NCBI GenBank assembly: GCA_966250335.1
Contig: CBINGZ010000011.1
Coordinates: 1 to 64,000 of the forward strand
Reading direction: 5' to 3'
DNA length: 64,000 nt
Source of the DNA: OLB7 sp966250335
GTDB taxonomy: Bacteria; Bacteroidota; Ignavibacteria; OLB7
Shown: one piece after another, positions 9,423-17,447 of the stretch
Layout of the letters: each line of letters begins with the position of its first letter
How positions within the stretch are numbered: position 1 is the first letter of the stretch
Program-made: the position numbers and the translations under genes
The notes under the pieces: model-generated
The model's database searches: none
Told to the model about the DNA's origin: nothing
The model's input: only the letters and a program-made list of their open reading frames with translations

Positions 9423-10551
9423 ATGTACGACGATATCAAATCGAGACTTCACGACTATCGTGAGCGGATCGCCGAGCTCCGGAGGTGCCTTTGACCTCGA
9501 CCGCAAGGAACGGGAAATAGCGGAGTACGAGGCGAAATCACAGGGCCCCGATTTCTGGAACGACAACATCGCCGCCCAGAAGGTGATGCGCGAGATCAAC
9601 GTCCGGAAGGAGTGGGTGGAACAGTGGCGGGAGACCAGCGGCGCCGCCGACGACGTGAACGCCCTGCTCGAGCTCGGCGAGGAAGCCGGCGACAGCTCGA
9701 TGGGGGATGAACTCCGCGCCGAACTGGAGAAGCTCGACGTCAAGGTCGAGGCGCTCGAATTCAAGAATATGCTCTCCGACCCGGACGACGTCCGCGACAC
9801 GATCCTCAAGGTGCAGGCCGGCGCCGGAGGAACCGAGGCGCAGGACTGGGCGGAGATGCTCCTGCGGATGTATATGCGCTGGGCCGAACGGAAAGGGTAC
9901 AAGATCGCACTGCTCGACGAGCAGGAGGGGGACAGCGCCGGGATCAAGTCGGCCTCGATCGAGATCAGCGGCCCCTTCGCCTTCGGCAACCTCAAGTCGG
10001 AGAACGGCGTCCACAGACTTGTCCGTATCTCGCCGTACGATGCGAACGCGCGGCGGCATACCTCCTTCTCCTCGGTCTTCGTCTATCCGGTCGTCGAGGA
10101 TGATGTGGCGATCGAGATCAACCCGGCCGACGTCACGCTGGAGACCTTCCGCTCCGGAGGGAAGGGGGGACAGAACGTCAACAAGGTGGAAACCGCCGTC
10201 CGGCTCCGCTACGACTACACAAGCCCCCGCGGCGACAAGCATATGATCATCGTCAGCTGCCAGGAGGAGCGCTCGCAGCTCCAGAACAGGGAACGGGCGA
10301 TGAAGATGCTCAAGTCCGAAGTCTACGAGATCATCAGGCGGGAGGAGGAGGAGAGGAAGGCGGCGATCGAGGGGGCCAAGAAGCGGATCGAGTGGGGAAG
10401 CCAGGTGCGGAACTACGTCTTCCAGCCCTACACCCTCGTCAAGGATGTCCGCACCGGTGCCGAAACCGGCGACGTGCAGGCGGTGATGGATGGCGAGATC
10501 GACCAGTTCATCAAGGCTTATCTGATGGAGAACGCCTCGCAGGGAGCCTGA
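9423..10551 (+). CDS. prfB: Peptide chain release factor 2 (programmed +1 frameshift)
   Basis: RF2 ends translation at UGA and UAA. The first 23 codons (ATG 9423) run into an in-frame TGA at 9492-9494. The ribosome is expected to slip +1 there and continue in the frame ending at 10551, giving about 375 residues. The main part shows the GGQ loop (SGGKGGQNVNKVETAV) and GVHRLVRISPYD followed by RRHTSF, diagnostic of RF2. The stop-codon tripeptide is SPY where the E. coli RF2 motif is SPF. The frameshift is the family's autoregulation: low RF2 lengthens the pause at UGA and raises its own synthesis. The gene is divergent from the subtilase upstream and followed by an AtuA-like gene 48 bases downstream. 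Confidence 0.97.
9482..9495 (+). promoter_or_regulatory. RF2 programmed frameshift site
   Basis: The site reads GGAGGTGCCTTTGAC: an internal Shine-Dalgarno (GGAGG), a 3-base spacer, the CTT slippery codon, the TGA stop and a following C. This is the canonical arrangement; TGA followed by C is a weak terminator that favours slippage from CTT to TTT. Confidence 0.95.
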
Positions 10552-10599
10552 CCGCCCACGGGCGGAGCGGCGCCGGGGCTCCATGAAATCACAGGAACC

Positions 10600-10932
10600 A
10601 TGAAGAAGGTCCAACTGCTCAAGCTTGCCCACGCCCGCTCGGGCGACAAGGGGGATGCCGGCAACGTCGGCGTCATCGCGCGAAAGGAGGAATGGTATCC
10701 CCTGATCGCTGAAGCTGTGACGGCGGAACGGGTAAAGGAACACTTTACCGGCATCTGCCACGGTCCGGTGGAACGGTTCGAGCTCCCCAACCTCTGGGCG
10801 CTCAACTTTCTGCTGCATAATACGCTCGGGGGGGGCGGCACCGTCTCCCTCAAGCTCGACGCACAGGGGAAGACCCTCTCCTCGGCGATGCTGAGGATGG
10901 AGATCGAGGTCCCCGACGACCTCGAGGTCTGA
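10600..10932 (+). CDS. AtuA-like ferredoxin-fold small protein
   Basis: This 110-residue protein has the opening LLKLAHARSGDKGDAGNVGVI and the mid motif LPNLWALNFLLHNTLGGGGTVSL. These match the small C-terminal domain of the AtuA/DUF1446 family, which occurs either fused to or separate from the larger domain. Here it stands alone: neither neighbour (prfB, pyrE) is an AtuA large domain. An AGGA site precedes the ATG. The biochemical role of this domain is not established; AtuA itself belongs to acyclic terpene catabolism, so naming a pathway here would be a guess. Confidence 0.75.
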   Translation: MKKVQLLKLAHARSGDKGDAGNVGVIARKEEWYPLIAEAVTAERVKEHFTGICHGPVERFELPNLWALNFLLHNTLGGGGTVSLKLDAQGKTLSSAMLRMEIEVPDDLEV

Positions 10933-11007
10933 CCGGGCGCTCGACGCCGATGCTCTCCGTTCACTCCGGCGGTCGCCGCCGGGCATATCCCTCCCGACAC
11001 AGGAATC

Positions 11008-11667
11008 ATGCTCTACACCGATATCGACACGATCCGCCGCGAGGCGCTCGACTTCTTCATCGACGAAGGGGTCCTCACGTTCGGCGACTTCACGCTGAAG
11101 AGCGGAAGGAAGTCCCCCTACTTCTTCAACACCGGTTCGCTCTGCTCCGGACGCCAGCTCGCGACGATGGGGCGGCTCTATGCGGGGATGATCGAGACGA
11201 TCGGCGCGTTCGACGACGCCACCGTGATCTTCGGTTCCGCCTACAAGGGGATCCCGATCGCCGTCTCCGCGGCTGTTGTGCTGAACGACGGGCCGCGCGG
11301 CGAGCTCCGTTCGGTCAGCGACAGGAAGGAGGCGAAGACGCACGGCGACGCCAGCTCGTTCCTGGGGGTGATTCGTCAGGGGGACAGGGCCGTGATCGTC
11401 GACGACGTGATCACGACCGGAGGGACCAAGGTGGAGGCGATCGAGAAGCTGCGGGGCGCGGGGTGTGAACCGCTCGGGTTCATCATCGCGTTCGACCGCT
11501 GCGAGCCGGTCGACGAGTCGGGGCGGACGGCGCGCGAGGTGTTCCAGGAGGAGACGGGGCTTCAGGTCCATTCGATTCTCTCGGTCCACGATATCATCGA
11601 CTCCAGGCCCGAGCTGGGGGAGACGCTCCGCCAGCACCTTGCCACGTTCGAGAGCGCCCTCCGATGA
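11008..11667 (+). CDS. pyrE: Orotate phosphoribosyltransferase
   Basis: This cytosolic enzyme makes orotidine 5'-phosphate from orotate and PRPP in pyrimidine synthesis. The 219-residue protein has the PRPP loop as VIVDDVITTGGTKVEAI, the N-terminal FTLKSGRKSPYFFNTG, and FGSAYKGIPIAV, all typical of PyrE. The ATG follows an AGGA site. The stop overlaps the start of the next lipoprotein gene by 4 bases (ATGA), so they are co-transcribed. No other pyr gene is in the window. Confidence 0.95.
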   Translation: MLYTDIDTIRREALDFFIDEGVLTFGDFTLKSGRKSPYFFNTGSLCSGRQLATMGRLYAGMIETIGAFDDATVIFGSAYKGIPIAVSAAVVLNDGPRGELRSVSDRKEAKTHGDASSFLGVIRQGDRAVIVDDVITTGGTKVEAIEKLRGAGCEPLGFIIAFDRCEPVDESGRTAREVFQEETGLQVHSILSVHDIIDSRPELGETLRQHLATFESALR

Positions 11668-12284
11668 GCCCTCTGCCGGAAGGGAGCAGGGGAACGTTCC
11701 GCGCCGCCGTTGCGGGGCTCGCGATCGTCGCGGGCCTCTTCATGCACGGCTGCGGTGACTCCCCCGACGACAAATCCGGCGAAGGGTCAGGGGAGAAGGT
11801 TTCGAAGGATCTCCCCGCCGGGCGGTTCCAGCTTCCTACCCTCCACACCCCGGTCCCCGATCTCTGGATCACGCTGCCGGCCGGGTATGAGGTCAAGTCT
11901 GTGGGGAGGCTTCCGAACGACGAGTTCTACATCTACCGGTCGGACGATCCCAGCCTGACCGACAGCACGACGGTCACCCCCGCGACCCTGCGGGTCTACA
12001 TCGGCGTCAGCTTCCAGTCGGGGCTGGTGACGGGGGATCCGTTCGTCGCCGACTCCACGACCCTGCTCGATTATCCGGTCGTCTGGAAGCGATGGGAGGA
12101 GCCGCTGGCCGACGGGAGGAAGTTCTACGCGCGCGAGATCACGGCCGGTCGCGATCTCTTCCTTACCTTCTCTCCTCAACTGAAGAACGCCCCTCTGCAT
12201 CTGCATATCTATGCCGGGGGGACCGATTCGTCGCTCGTCGAGGCGCTGGCCGGCTCGGTCATGAGCATCGGCCTCGTCCCCTGA
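11664..12284 (+). CDS. Lipoprotein of unknown function (first of a related pair)
   Basis: The 206-residue protein has an N-terminal hydrophobic stretch ending in the lipobox LFMHGC, with lipidation at about Cys30. The mature part has a short charged linker, then a globular domain containing PDLWITLPAGYE and EFYIYRSDD and ending VEALAGSVMSIGL. The next protein shares the plan: an amphipathic IPxGF/LPxGY segment, an FYIF/FYIY strand and a terminal LVE-L-x-SV helix. They are probably ancient tandem duplicates. It is translationally coupled to pyrE. No enzyme motif is recognised. Confidence 0.7.
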   Translation: MSPLPEGSRGTFRAAVAGLAIVAGLFMHGCGDSPDDKSGEGSGEKVSKDLPAGRFQLPTLHTPVPDLWITLPAGYEVKSVGRLPNDEFYIYRSDDPSLTDSTTVTPATLRVYIGVSFQSGLVTGDPFVADSTTLLDYPVVWKRWEEPLADGRKFYAREITAGRDLFLTFSPQLKNAPLHLHIYAGGTDSSLVEALAGSVMSIGLVP

Positions 12285-12316
12285 ACGTTCCCTCCCAACT
12301 TCCTGTTGAAGGGCCC

Positions 12317-12883
12317 ATGAACGGAACGCTAACCTATCGCGCGATCCCGGCGTTACTCCTTCTCCCGTTGCTGGCGGGGGGGTGCGGCAGCACAAGCGAC
12401 AGAAGCAGGCTGCTGGCCGGCACCGAGACGGTGGAGATGACCCTGCAGCCGACACGCACCGGTGTGAACGGGCTGAAGATCCGTATCCCCAGAGGGTTCG
12501 ACGCCGAGGGGACCTCCGAGGCGAAGTACGATATGTTCTACATCTTCGACCGCAGGGACACGGGGACGGTGCAGAAGGCGATGGCGGTCATTCAGGTTCA
12601 TCCCGCCCCTCTCCAGATCCTCGCCGACTCCGCGGTGATCCGCTACTCCTCCGCTCGTGTCGACGGCAGACGTTCGGAGTGGAGGGAAGGGATCACCGAG
12701 AACGAGGGGGAGCGCGTCCACCAGCGGGAACTGCGCCGCGACGGGCTCTTCGAGCCGAGGAACGGCGCCCCGGAGCCTCTTCTCCACGCCTTCGTCGTCG
12801 GCACCGACAGCGCTCTTGTCGAGCTTCTCATGGCCTCCGTCGAATCTCTTCGTCTCGATGACTCATCGTCCTCCTCCCGATAG
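12317..12883 (+). CDS. Lipoprotein of unknown function (second of a related pair)
   Basis: The 188-residue protein starts at ATG 12317, which gives a short signal peptide and the lipobox LLAGGC. The body has IRIPRGFDAEG, YDMFYIFDRRD and a C-terminal ALVELLMASVESLRL, paralleling the preceding lipoprotein. The C terminus is Ser-rich because it overlaps the start of the next gene by 26 bases. Envelope location is likely. Function unknown. Confidence 0.68.
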   Translation: MNGTLTYRAIPALLLLPLLAGGCGSTSDRSRLLAGTETVEMTLQPTRTGVNGLKIRIPRGFDAEGTSEAKYDMFYIFDRRDTGTVQKAMAVIQVHPAPLQILADSAVIRYSSARVDGRRSEWREGITENEGERVHQRELRRDGLFEPRNGAPEPLLHAFVVGTDSALVELLMASVESLRLDDSSSSSR

Positions 12884-14060
12884 ATCGATCCCGTTCCCGG
12901 CGTTTCTCGTTCTGCTTCTTCTCGCGACCGTCGTTTCCGCGCGCGGACAGGAAGGGGCCGATTCCCTCGCCTTCGAGCGGATGATCGCCGACGCCGACGG
13001 GGCGCGTCCCTTCAACGAGAACGCCCGCCGGATTCTGGCGAGGCGTCTGGTCTCCGGCGACGACGTCGGGGGGCTTGCGCTCCTCGGCTTCATGGATCGG
13101 CGCCTCTCGACCGACCCGCGCCCCTGGCTCGACCCCGCCGAACGTCTCTACGCCCACGTCATCCTCGCCGACCGCTCCCTGATCGCCGACACGAGCCGGC
13201 TCGGCCCGCTCCTCGCGACCGCCGATATCTTCGGGACCGGGGCTCCGTACGGGGACGGTCTCTTCCGCAATGAACGCGATATCCTTCGCCGCGACGTCGA
13301 GAAGGTCGCCGAACGGTTCGACGCGGGCGGCCCCACGAACGAGGAACGCCGCTTCTTCAATCTCCTCCTCAACCATCTCATCATCACCGGCTACCGTGCC
13401 CAGTCGGCCCTCAACGGCAGCGCCGACGGGTTCACGGCGGGATATCCCACATCACGATACAATCCTCTGATCGCTTCCTACATCCGCAAGGAGTATTCGG
13501 AGCACGACTACGGCGTCGCCTTCAGCGCCGGGTACACGGGGGGGGCGTTCGGAGGGGAGCTGGGGGATCGCTTCGGCAAGTTTCACGGGGCGATGCTCTC
13601 GGGCGAGATCTATGCGACGCGGCTGACGTTCGCGCTCACGCTGCAGCTCTGCGTGGCGGCCTCCCGGCGCGACTTCGCGGCCGGCGCCGACTTCTGGAGC
13701 GCCGGTGACGCCTCCTTCGTCAACTTCACCCTCGACGGCGGCTACGAGTTCAGGATGGGGCGGCTGGCGCTGACCCCGCTTGCCGGTCTTGCCGTCCAGT
13801 CGATGCGGGGGGCGGAGGAGGCGCCGGAGACCGAGGCGCCCCGCACGCGCAGCCGGTACGGCTACGATCTGGGTCTGCTTGTCGGATATCGCATCCCCTT
13901 CGACCTGGGGCCCCACATCGATCTGCGGATGAAACTGGGCCGTTCCGCCGCGGCGCTCGGTGACTACGACGCCGGGTTCACCGGAGCTGCGTATTATGCG
14001 CAGTTCGGGTTCGCGCTCGTCTACCGTCCCTACCGGGGGCGTGCGCGCGGGCGCGAGTGA
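12858..14060 (+). CDS. Secreted, probably outer-membrane beta-barrel protein
   Basis: The 400-residue protein starts at ATG 12858 inside the end of the previous gene. It begins with a signal peptide (FLVLLLLATVVSARG). The first half is helical, including an RRFFNLLLNHLIITGYRAQSA region. The second half (about 210-395) is made of alternating amphipathic strands with Gly and aromatic residues (DYGVAFSAGYTGGAFGGELG) and ends in a strand with YAQFGFALVYRPY, as in outer-membrane barrels. Together with the two upstream lipoproteins it may form a small envelope operon. No family assignment is possible by eye. Confidence 0.65.
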   Translation: MTHRPPPDRSIPFPAFLVLLLLATVVSARGQEGADSLAFERMIADADGARPFNENARRILARRLVSGDDVGGLALLGFMDRRLSTDPRPWLDPAERLYAHVILADRSLIADTSRLGPLLATADIFGTGAPYGDGLFRNERDILRRDVEKVAERFDAGGPTNEERRFFNLLLNHLIITGYRAQSALNGSADGFTAGYPTSRYNPLIASYIRKEYSEHDYGVAFSAGYTGGAFGGELGDRFGKFHGAMLSGEIYATRLTFALTLQLCVAASRRDFAAGADFWSAGDASFVNFTLDGGYEFRMGRLALTPLAGLAVQSMRGAEEAPETEAPRTRSRYGYDLGLLVGYRIPFDLGPHIDLRMKLGRSAAALGDYDAGFTGAAYYAQFGFALVYRPYRGRARGRE

Positions 14061-14115
14061 ACGACGGCTCCCGATCGAGCGTTACGGGAAAGGACTTCAA
14101 CAACACACACATCGC

Positions 14116-14901
14116 GTGACGACTATTATTCTTACCCTCGGGATCGGGTGCGTCATCGGCTTCTCCGCCGGGATGTTCGGTATCGGCGGGGCGCTGCTGG
14201 CGACCCCGCTGCTTCGAATGATCCTCGGGCTGCCGGAGGTGATCGCCGTGGCGACGCCGCTCCCCGCGGCGATCCCGGCCGCGATCTCCGGATCGTTCGT
14301 CTACTACCGGAAGAAGCTGATCCGGTTCGATGCGGCGTGGCAGGTTCTCCCCTCGGCGCTCCTCTTCAGTCAGGTCGGCGCGCTCCTGACCCGTCGGACT
14401 CCGGGCGGGGTGCTGATGCTCCTGACGGGGGGCGTTCTCGCCTACACCTCGTGGGTCTTCATCGAGCGCGGATGGAATCTGAAGAAGCGGAAGGAGACCC
14501 ATCCCCATCAGTTCGATATGAAGCGGGCAAGGCCGCTGATGATCTTCCTGGGGGCCCTGGCCGGGTTCGTCTCGGGGTTCCTGGCGATCGGAGGGGGGAT
14601 GGTGCTGGTGCCGGCGTTCCTGCGGGTGGTGCGGATGGAGACCAAGCAGGCGGTCGCGACCTCTCTCTTCTGCATCGCGATGCTCGCGATCCCCGGGACG
14701 ATCACCCATACCGTCATCGGCAATATCGACTGGAGCGTGGCCGGCACCCTCTGCCTGACGGTGGTGCCGATGAGCTCGCTCGGAGCCTGGGTCGCCACCA
14801 GGGTCCACAGCACCACGCTGGAGAGGATCTACGGTATCCTCATGATGAGCTTCGCGATCTATTTCATGCTCCTGCACGCGATCCGCCTGACGGCCGGGTA
14901 A
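14116..14901 (+). CDS. TauE/SafE-family membrane exporter
   Basis: This integral membrane protein belongs to the family that exports sulfite, sulfoacetate or other small anions. The protein (261 residues) starts at GTG 14116, giving TTIILTLGIGCVIGFSAG. The two-fold family repeat is visible: an N-terminal GFSAGMFGIGGALLATPLL and a central GFVSGFLAIGGGMVLVPAF, each followed by three or four hydrophobic helices. A cytoplasmic charged loop lies between the halves. An upstream in-frame start at 13960 would overlap the previous gene and lacks a hydrophobic start, so GTG is preferred. The substrate is unknown. Confidence 0.88.
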   Translation: MTTIILTLGIGCVIGFSAGMFGIGGALLATPLLRMILGLPEVIAVATPLPAAIPAAISGSFVYYRKKLIRFDAAWQVLPSALLFSQVGALLTRRTPGGVLMLLTGGVLAYTSWVFIERGWNLKKRKETHPHQFDMKRARPLMIFLGALAGFVSGFLAIGGGMVLVPAFLRVVRMETKQAVATSLFCIAMLAIPGTITHTVIGNIDWSVAGTLCLTVVPMSSLGAWVATRVHSTTLERIYGILMMSFAIYFMLLHAIRLTAG

Positions 14902-15020
14902 CCTGTTCGATACAAACCCGAGCAGGAGCGGCGGCCCGCGCCGTGCGTATCTTGCAGCTCCGCCGAAGGGGGCGGACCCGATCTCCCCGTCAACAGGAAC
15001 AACACAATCTCCCCGATACG

Positions 15021-15596
15021 ATGCTCTGTCTCAAAGTCCCATCGCAGCCCGACTGGATAGAAGCCGCCCGGACCGATCTCGAGAAGGTCCTGCTCGATCA
15101 CGCCCACTGCGAGAAGAAGGCCGCCGTCAACGCCATGTCGCTCGTCAGCCGCTACCCGACCCGGCAGAGGCTCGTGCGGGAGATGATCGCGCTGGCGCAG
15201 GAGGAGATGGAGCATTTCTCCCAGGTCTTCGAGTTCATCGTGAAGAAGGGAGGGGAGCTGCAGCGCGATCCGGGGGACCCCTACGTGCAGGCGCTCCACA
15301 AGGAGGTGCGGCACCATGAGCCGGGGCGGATGCTCGATCTGCTCCTGGTCGGCGCCCTGATCGAGGCGCGTTCGTGCGAGCGGTTCTCGATTCTCAGCAA
15401 GAACGTTCCCGACGAGGAACTCCAGGAGTTCTATCGCTCTCTCCTCGCCTCCGAGGCGGGACACTACCGGACGTTCTACGACATCGCCTGCGAATATTAT
15501 CCGGAGGCGGAGGTCAGGGCCCGGCTCGACGAGCTGACCGATCGGGAGTCGGAGATCGTGCTCGGGCTGGGGTCCGATGCCACGATGCACGGGTGA
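15021..15596 (+). CDS. miaE: MiaE-type tRNA-(ms2io6A37) hydroxylase, non-haem diiron
   Basis: The family hydroxylates the isopentenyl group of ms2i6A37 in tRNAs reading U-initial codons, using O2 and a diiron site. The 191-residue protein shows the ferritin-like ligand set: Glu31 (HAHCEKKA), Glu62 and His65 (QEEMEHF), Glu115 (GALIEARSCERF), Glu145 and His148 (SEAGHYRTF). A TATCTTG box lies 66 bases upstream. Its partner enzymes (MiaA, MiaB) are not in the window. The diiron fold is certain; the substrate follows from family resemblance. Confidence 0.85.
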   Translation: MLCLKVPSQPDWIEAARTDLEKVLLDHAHCEKKAAVNAMSLVSRYPTRQRLVREMIALAQEEMEHFSQVFEFIVKKGGELQRDPGDPYVQALHKEVRHHEPGRMLDLLLVGALIEARSCERFSILSKNVPDEELQEFYRSLLASEAGHYRTFYDIACEYYPEAEVRARLDELTDRESEIVLGLGSDATMHG

Positions 15597-15641
15597 TGTG
15601 AGAAAGGGGATGAAGAACGCTTATTCACTACAGGTGGTTCG

Positions 15642-16562
15642 GTGCGTGTGATATTCATGGGGACTCCGGAGTTCGCGGTCCCTTCGCTCAAGGGAATTCT
15701 CGAGGCGGGACATGAGGTCCCCCTGGTGGTCAGCACCCCCGACCGCCAGAAGGGGCGCGGGCTGAAGCTCGTTCCTTCCGATGTGAAGCGGTTCGCGCTT
15801 GAACATCGACTTGAGACGGCGACGCCGGAATCGTTGAAGGATGAAGCGTTCCTTGAACTCCTTCGGTCGCATCGCCCCGATCTGATCTGCGTCGTCGCGT
15901 TCCGCATCCTTCCCGAGTCGGTCTTCTCGATCCCGCCGCTCGGCAGCTTCAACCTGCACGGGTCGCTTCTTCCGGCGTATCGGGGGGCGGCGCCGATCAA
16001 CAGGGCGATCATGAACGGGGAGACCGAAACCGGCGTGACGACCTTCTTCCTCCAGAGAAAAGTCGACACGGGGAATATCATCCTCCAGAAAACGATACCG
16101 ATCGGACCGGAGACCACCGCCGGAGAACTTCACGACGTCATGATGCTGGTCGGCGCCGATGCCGTCGTCGAGACCCTTGCCATGATCGAGCGGGGAGGGA
16201 TCGTTCCGCGCGTCCAGGACGACACGCTCGCTTCCCCCGCCCCAAAGATCTTCCGTGACGACTGCCGTATCGACTGGAAGGGGCCGGCCGAGCGGGTCCA
16301 CAACCTCATCCGCGGCCTCTCTCCCTATCCCGGAGCCTTTACGACCCTTGAAGGGACGACCCTCAAGCTCTACCGCTCCCATATCATCGAACGGACCGGT
16401 CTTGCGCCGGGAGAGCTCGAGATAACGGGGGAGGCGCTGACGGTCGGGACCGGGACGAAGGCGCTGGCGATCGAGGAGCTGCAGCAGGAGGGACGGCGGG
16501 CGATGTCGGCCGGGGAGTTCCTGCGCGGCTTCCGTCATTCGCCCGATATGCGCCTGGAGTAG
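15642..16562 (+). CDS. fmt: Methionyl-tRNA formyltransferase
   Basis: The enzyme transfers a formyl group from 10-formyl-tetrahydrofolate to initiator Met-tRNA. The 306-residue protein begins RVIFMGTPEFAVPSL from a GTG at 15642. It contains the catalytic region FNLHGSLLPAYRGAAPINRA (Asn104, His106) and the C-terminal OB-like domain (from about 205). The usual partner def (peptide deformylase) is not adjacent. Confidence 0.96.
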   Translation: MRVIFMGTPEFAVPSLKGILEAGHEVPLVVSTPDRQKGRGLKLVPSDVKRFALEHRLETATPESLKDEAFLELLRSHRPDLICVVAFRILPESVFSIPPLGSFNLHGSLLPAYRGAAPINRAIMNGETETGVTTFFLQRKVDTGNIILQKTIPIGPETTAGELHDVMMLVGADAVVETLAMIERGGIVPRVQDDTLASPAPKIFRDDCRIDWKGPAERVHNLIRGLSPYPGAFTTLEGTTLKLYRSHIIERTGLAPGELEITGEALTVGTGTKALAIEELQQEGRRAMSAGEFLRGFRHSPDMRLE

Positions 16563-16733
16563 GCGCATAACCGCGAAAATCTGCGGGGTTTGCTAATTGA
16601 GACAGTGTAGATACTCGGGACTCTCGTAATTTGGCGTTACCCGATTGGGTACGGTCCGGCAGAGGCCAGCGCGCACACGCGCCGATCGTCCATTCGATGT
16701 CCTGCCGATTCAGCCGCACGAAGCGCCTTCGAC

Positions 16734-17447
16734 ATGAACAACCAACCGAAACTGCTAGCAGCCTTGACCTCCCAGGTCGGACGCAAGATTCTGACGGGAG
16801 TGACGGGCGTCCTCCTTGTCCTCTTCGTCATAGGCCACCTCTCCGGCAATCTCACACTTCTCAGCCGTGACCCCTCCGTCTTCAACACCTATGCCCGATT
16901 CCTGCACAGTTTCGGGACCCTGGTGTATGTCGTCGAAGTGGGGCTGGCGGCGGTGATCCTGCTCCACGCCTACATCGGCATCGCGATCGCGATGCGGAAG
17001 GCGCGCGCCAGGAAGAACGGCTACGAGGTCTACAAGAGCAAGGGGGGGCCCAGCCGACAGACCCTTGCCTCGCGCACGATGGTCTACACCGGTATCATCC
17101 TGATGGTCTTCCTGGTGATCCATATCGTGCAGTTCAGGTTCGGTCCCTCGACCGACCTCGGCTACGTCGTCGACATCAAGGGGGAGGAATCGCGCGATCT
17201 CTACAGACTCGTCTACGAGACCTTCCGGAACATCTGGTGGGTGATCTTCTACGTCGGCGTCATGATCCTGCTCGGGTTCCACCTGCGGCACGGCGTCTGG
17301 AGCGCCCTGCAGTCGCTCGGGGCGATGAAGCCCCGCTACTCGAAGGTGATCTTCTCGCTCGCTCTTCTTTTCGGAGTGCTTCTGGCGGTCGGTTTCCTCA
17401 TTCTTCCGATCTATATGTACGTGATCTCGCAAGGAGGCGCCGCATGA
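16734..17447 (+). CDS. sdhC: Succinate dehydrogenase/fumarate reductase cytochrome b subunit
   Basis: This is the membrane anchor of complex II. The 237-residue size and five hydrophobic helices match the single-subunit dihaem cytochrome b (Bacillus/Bacteroidota type). Candidate haem ligands are the histidines in VIGHLSGNL, LHSFGTLVYVV, LHAYIGIAIA, LVIHIVQF and GFHLRHGVW. The stop overlaps the sdhA start (ATGA), and order C-A-B is standard for this type. A weak hairpin (CCGC...GCGG) about 150 bases upstream separates it from fmt. Confidence 0.94.
   Translation: MNNQPKLLAALTSQVGRKILTGVTGVLLVLFVIGHLSGNLTLLSRDPSVFNTYARFLHSFGTLVYVVEVGLAAVILLHAYIGIAIAMRKARARKNGYEVYKSKGGPSRQTLASRTMVYTGIILMVFLVIHIVQFRFGPSTDLGYVVDIKGEESRDLYRLVYETFRNIWWVIFYVGVMILLGFHLRHGVWSALQSLGAMKPRYSKVIFSLALLFGVLLAVGFLILPIYMYVISQGGAA

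Noticed and set aside
9423..9494. Broken prfB (in-frame stop)
   Set aside because: The stop is the conserved programmed frameshift site, not a mutation.
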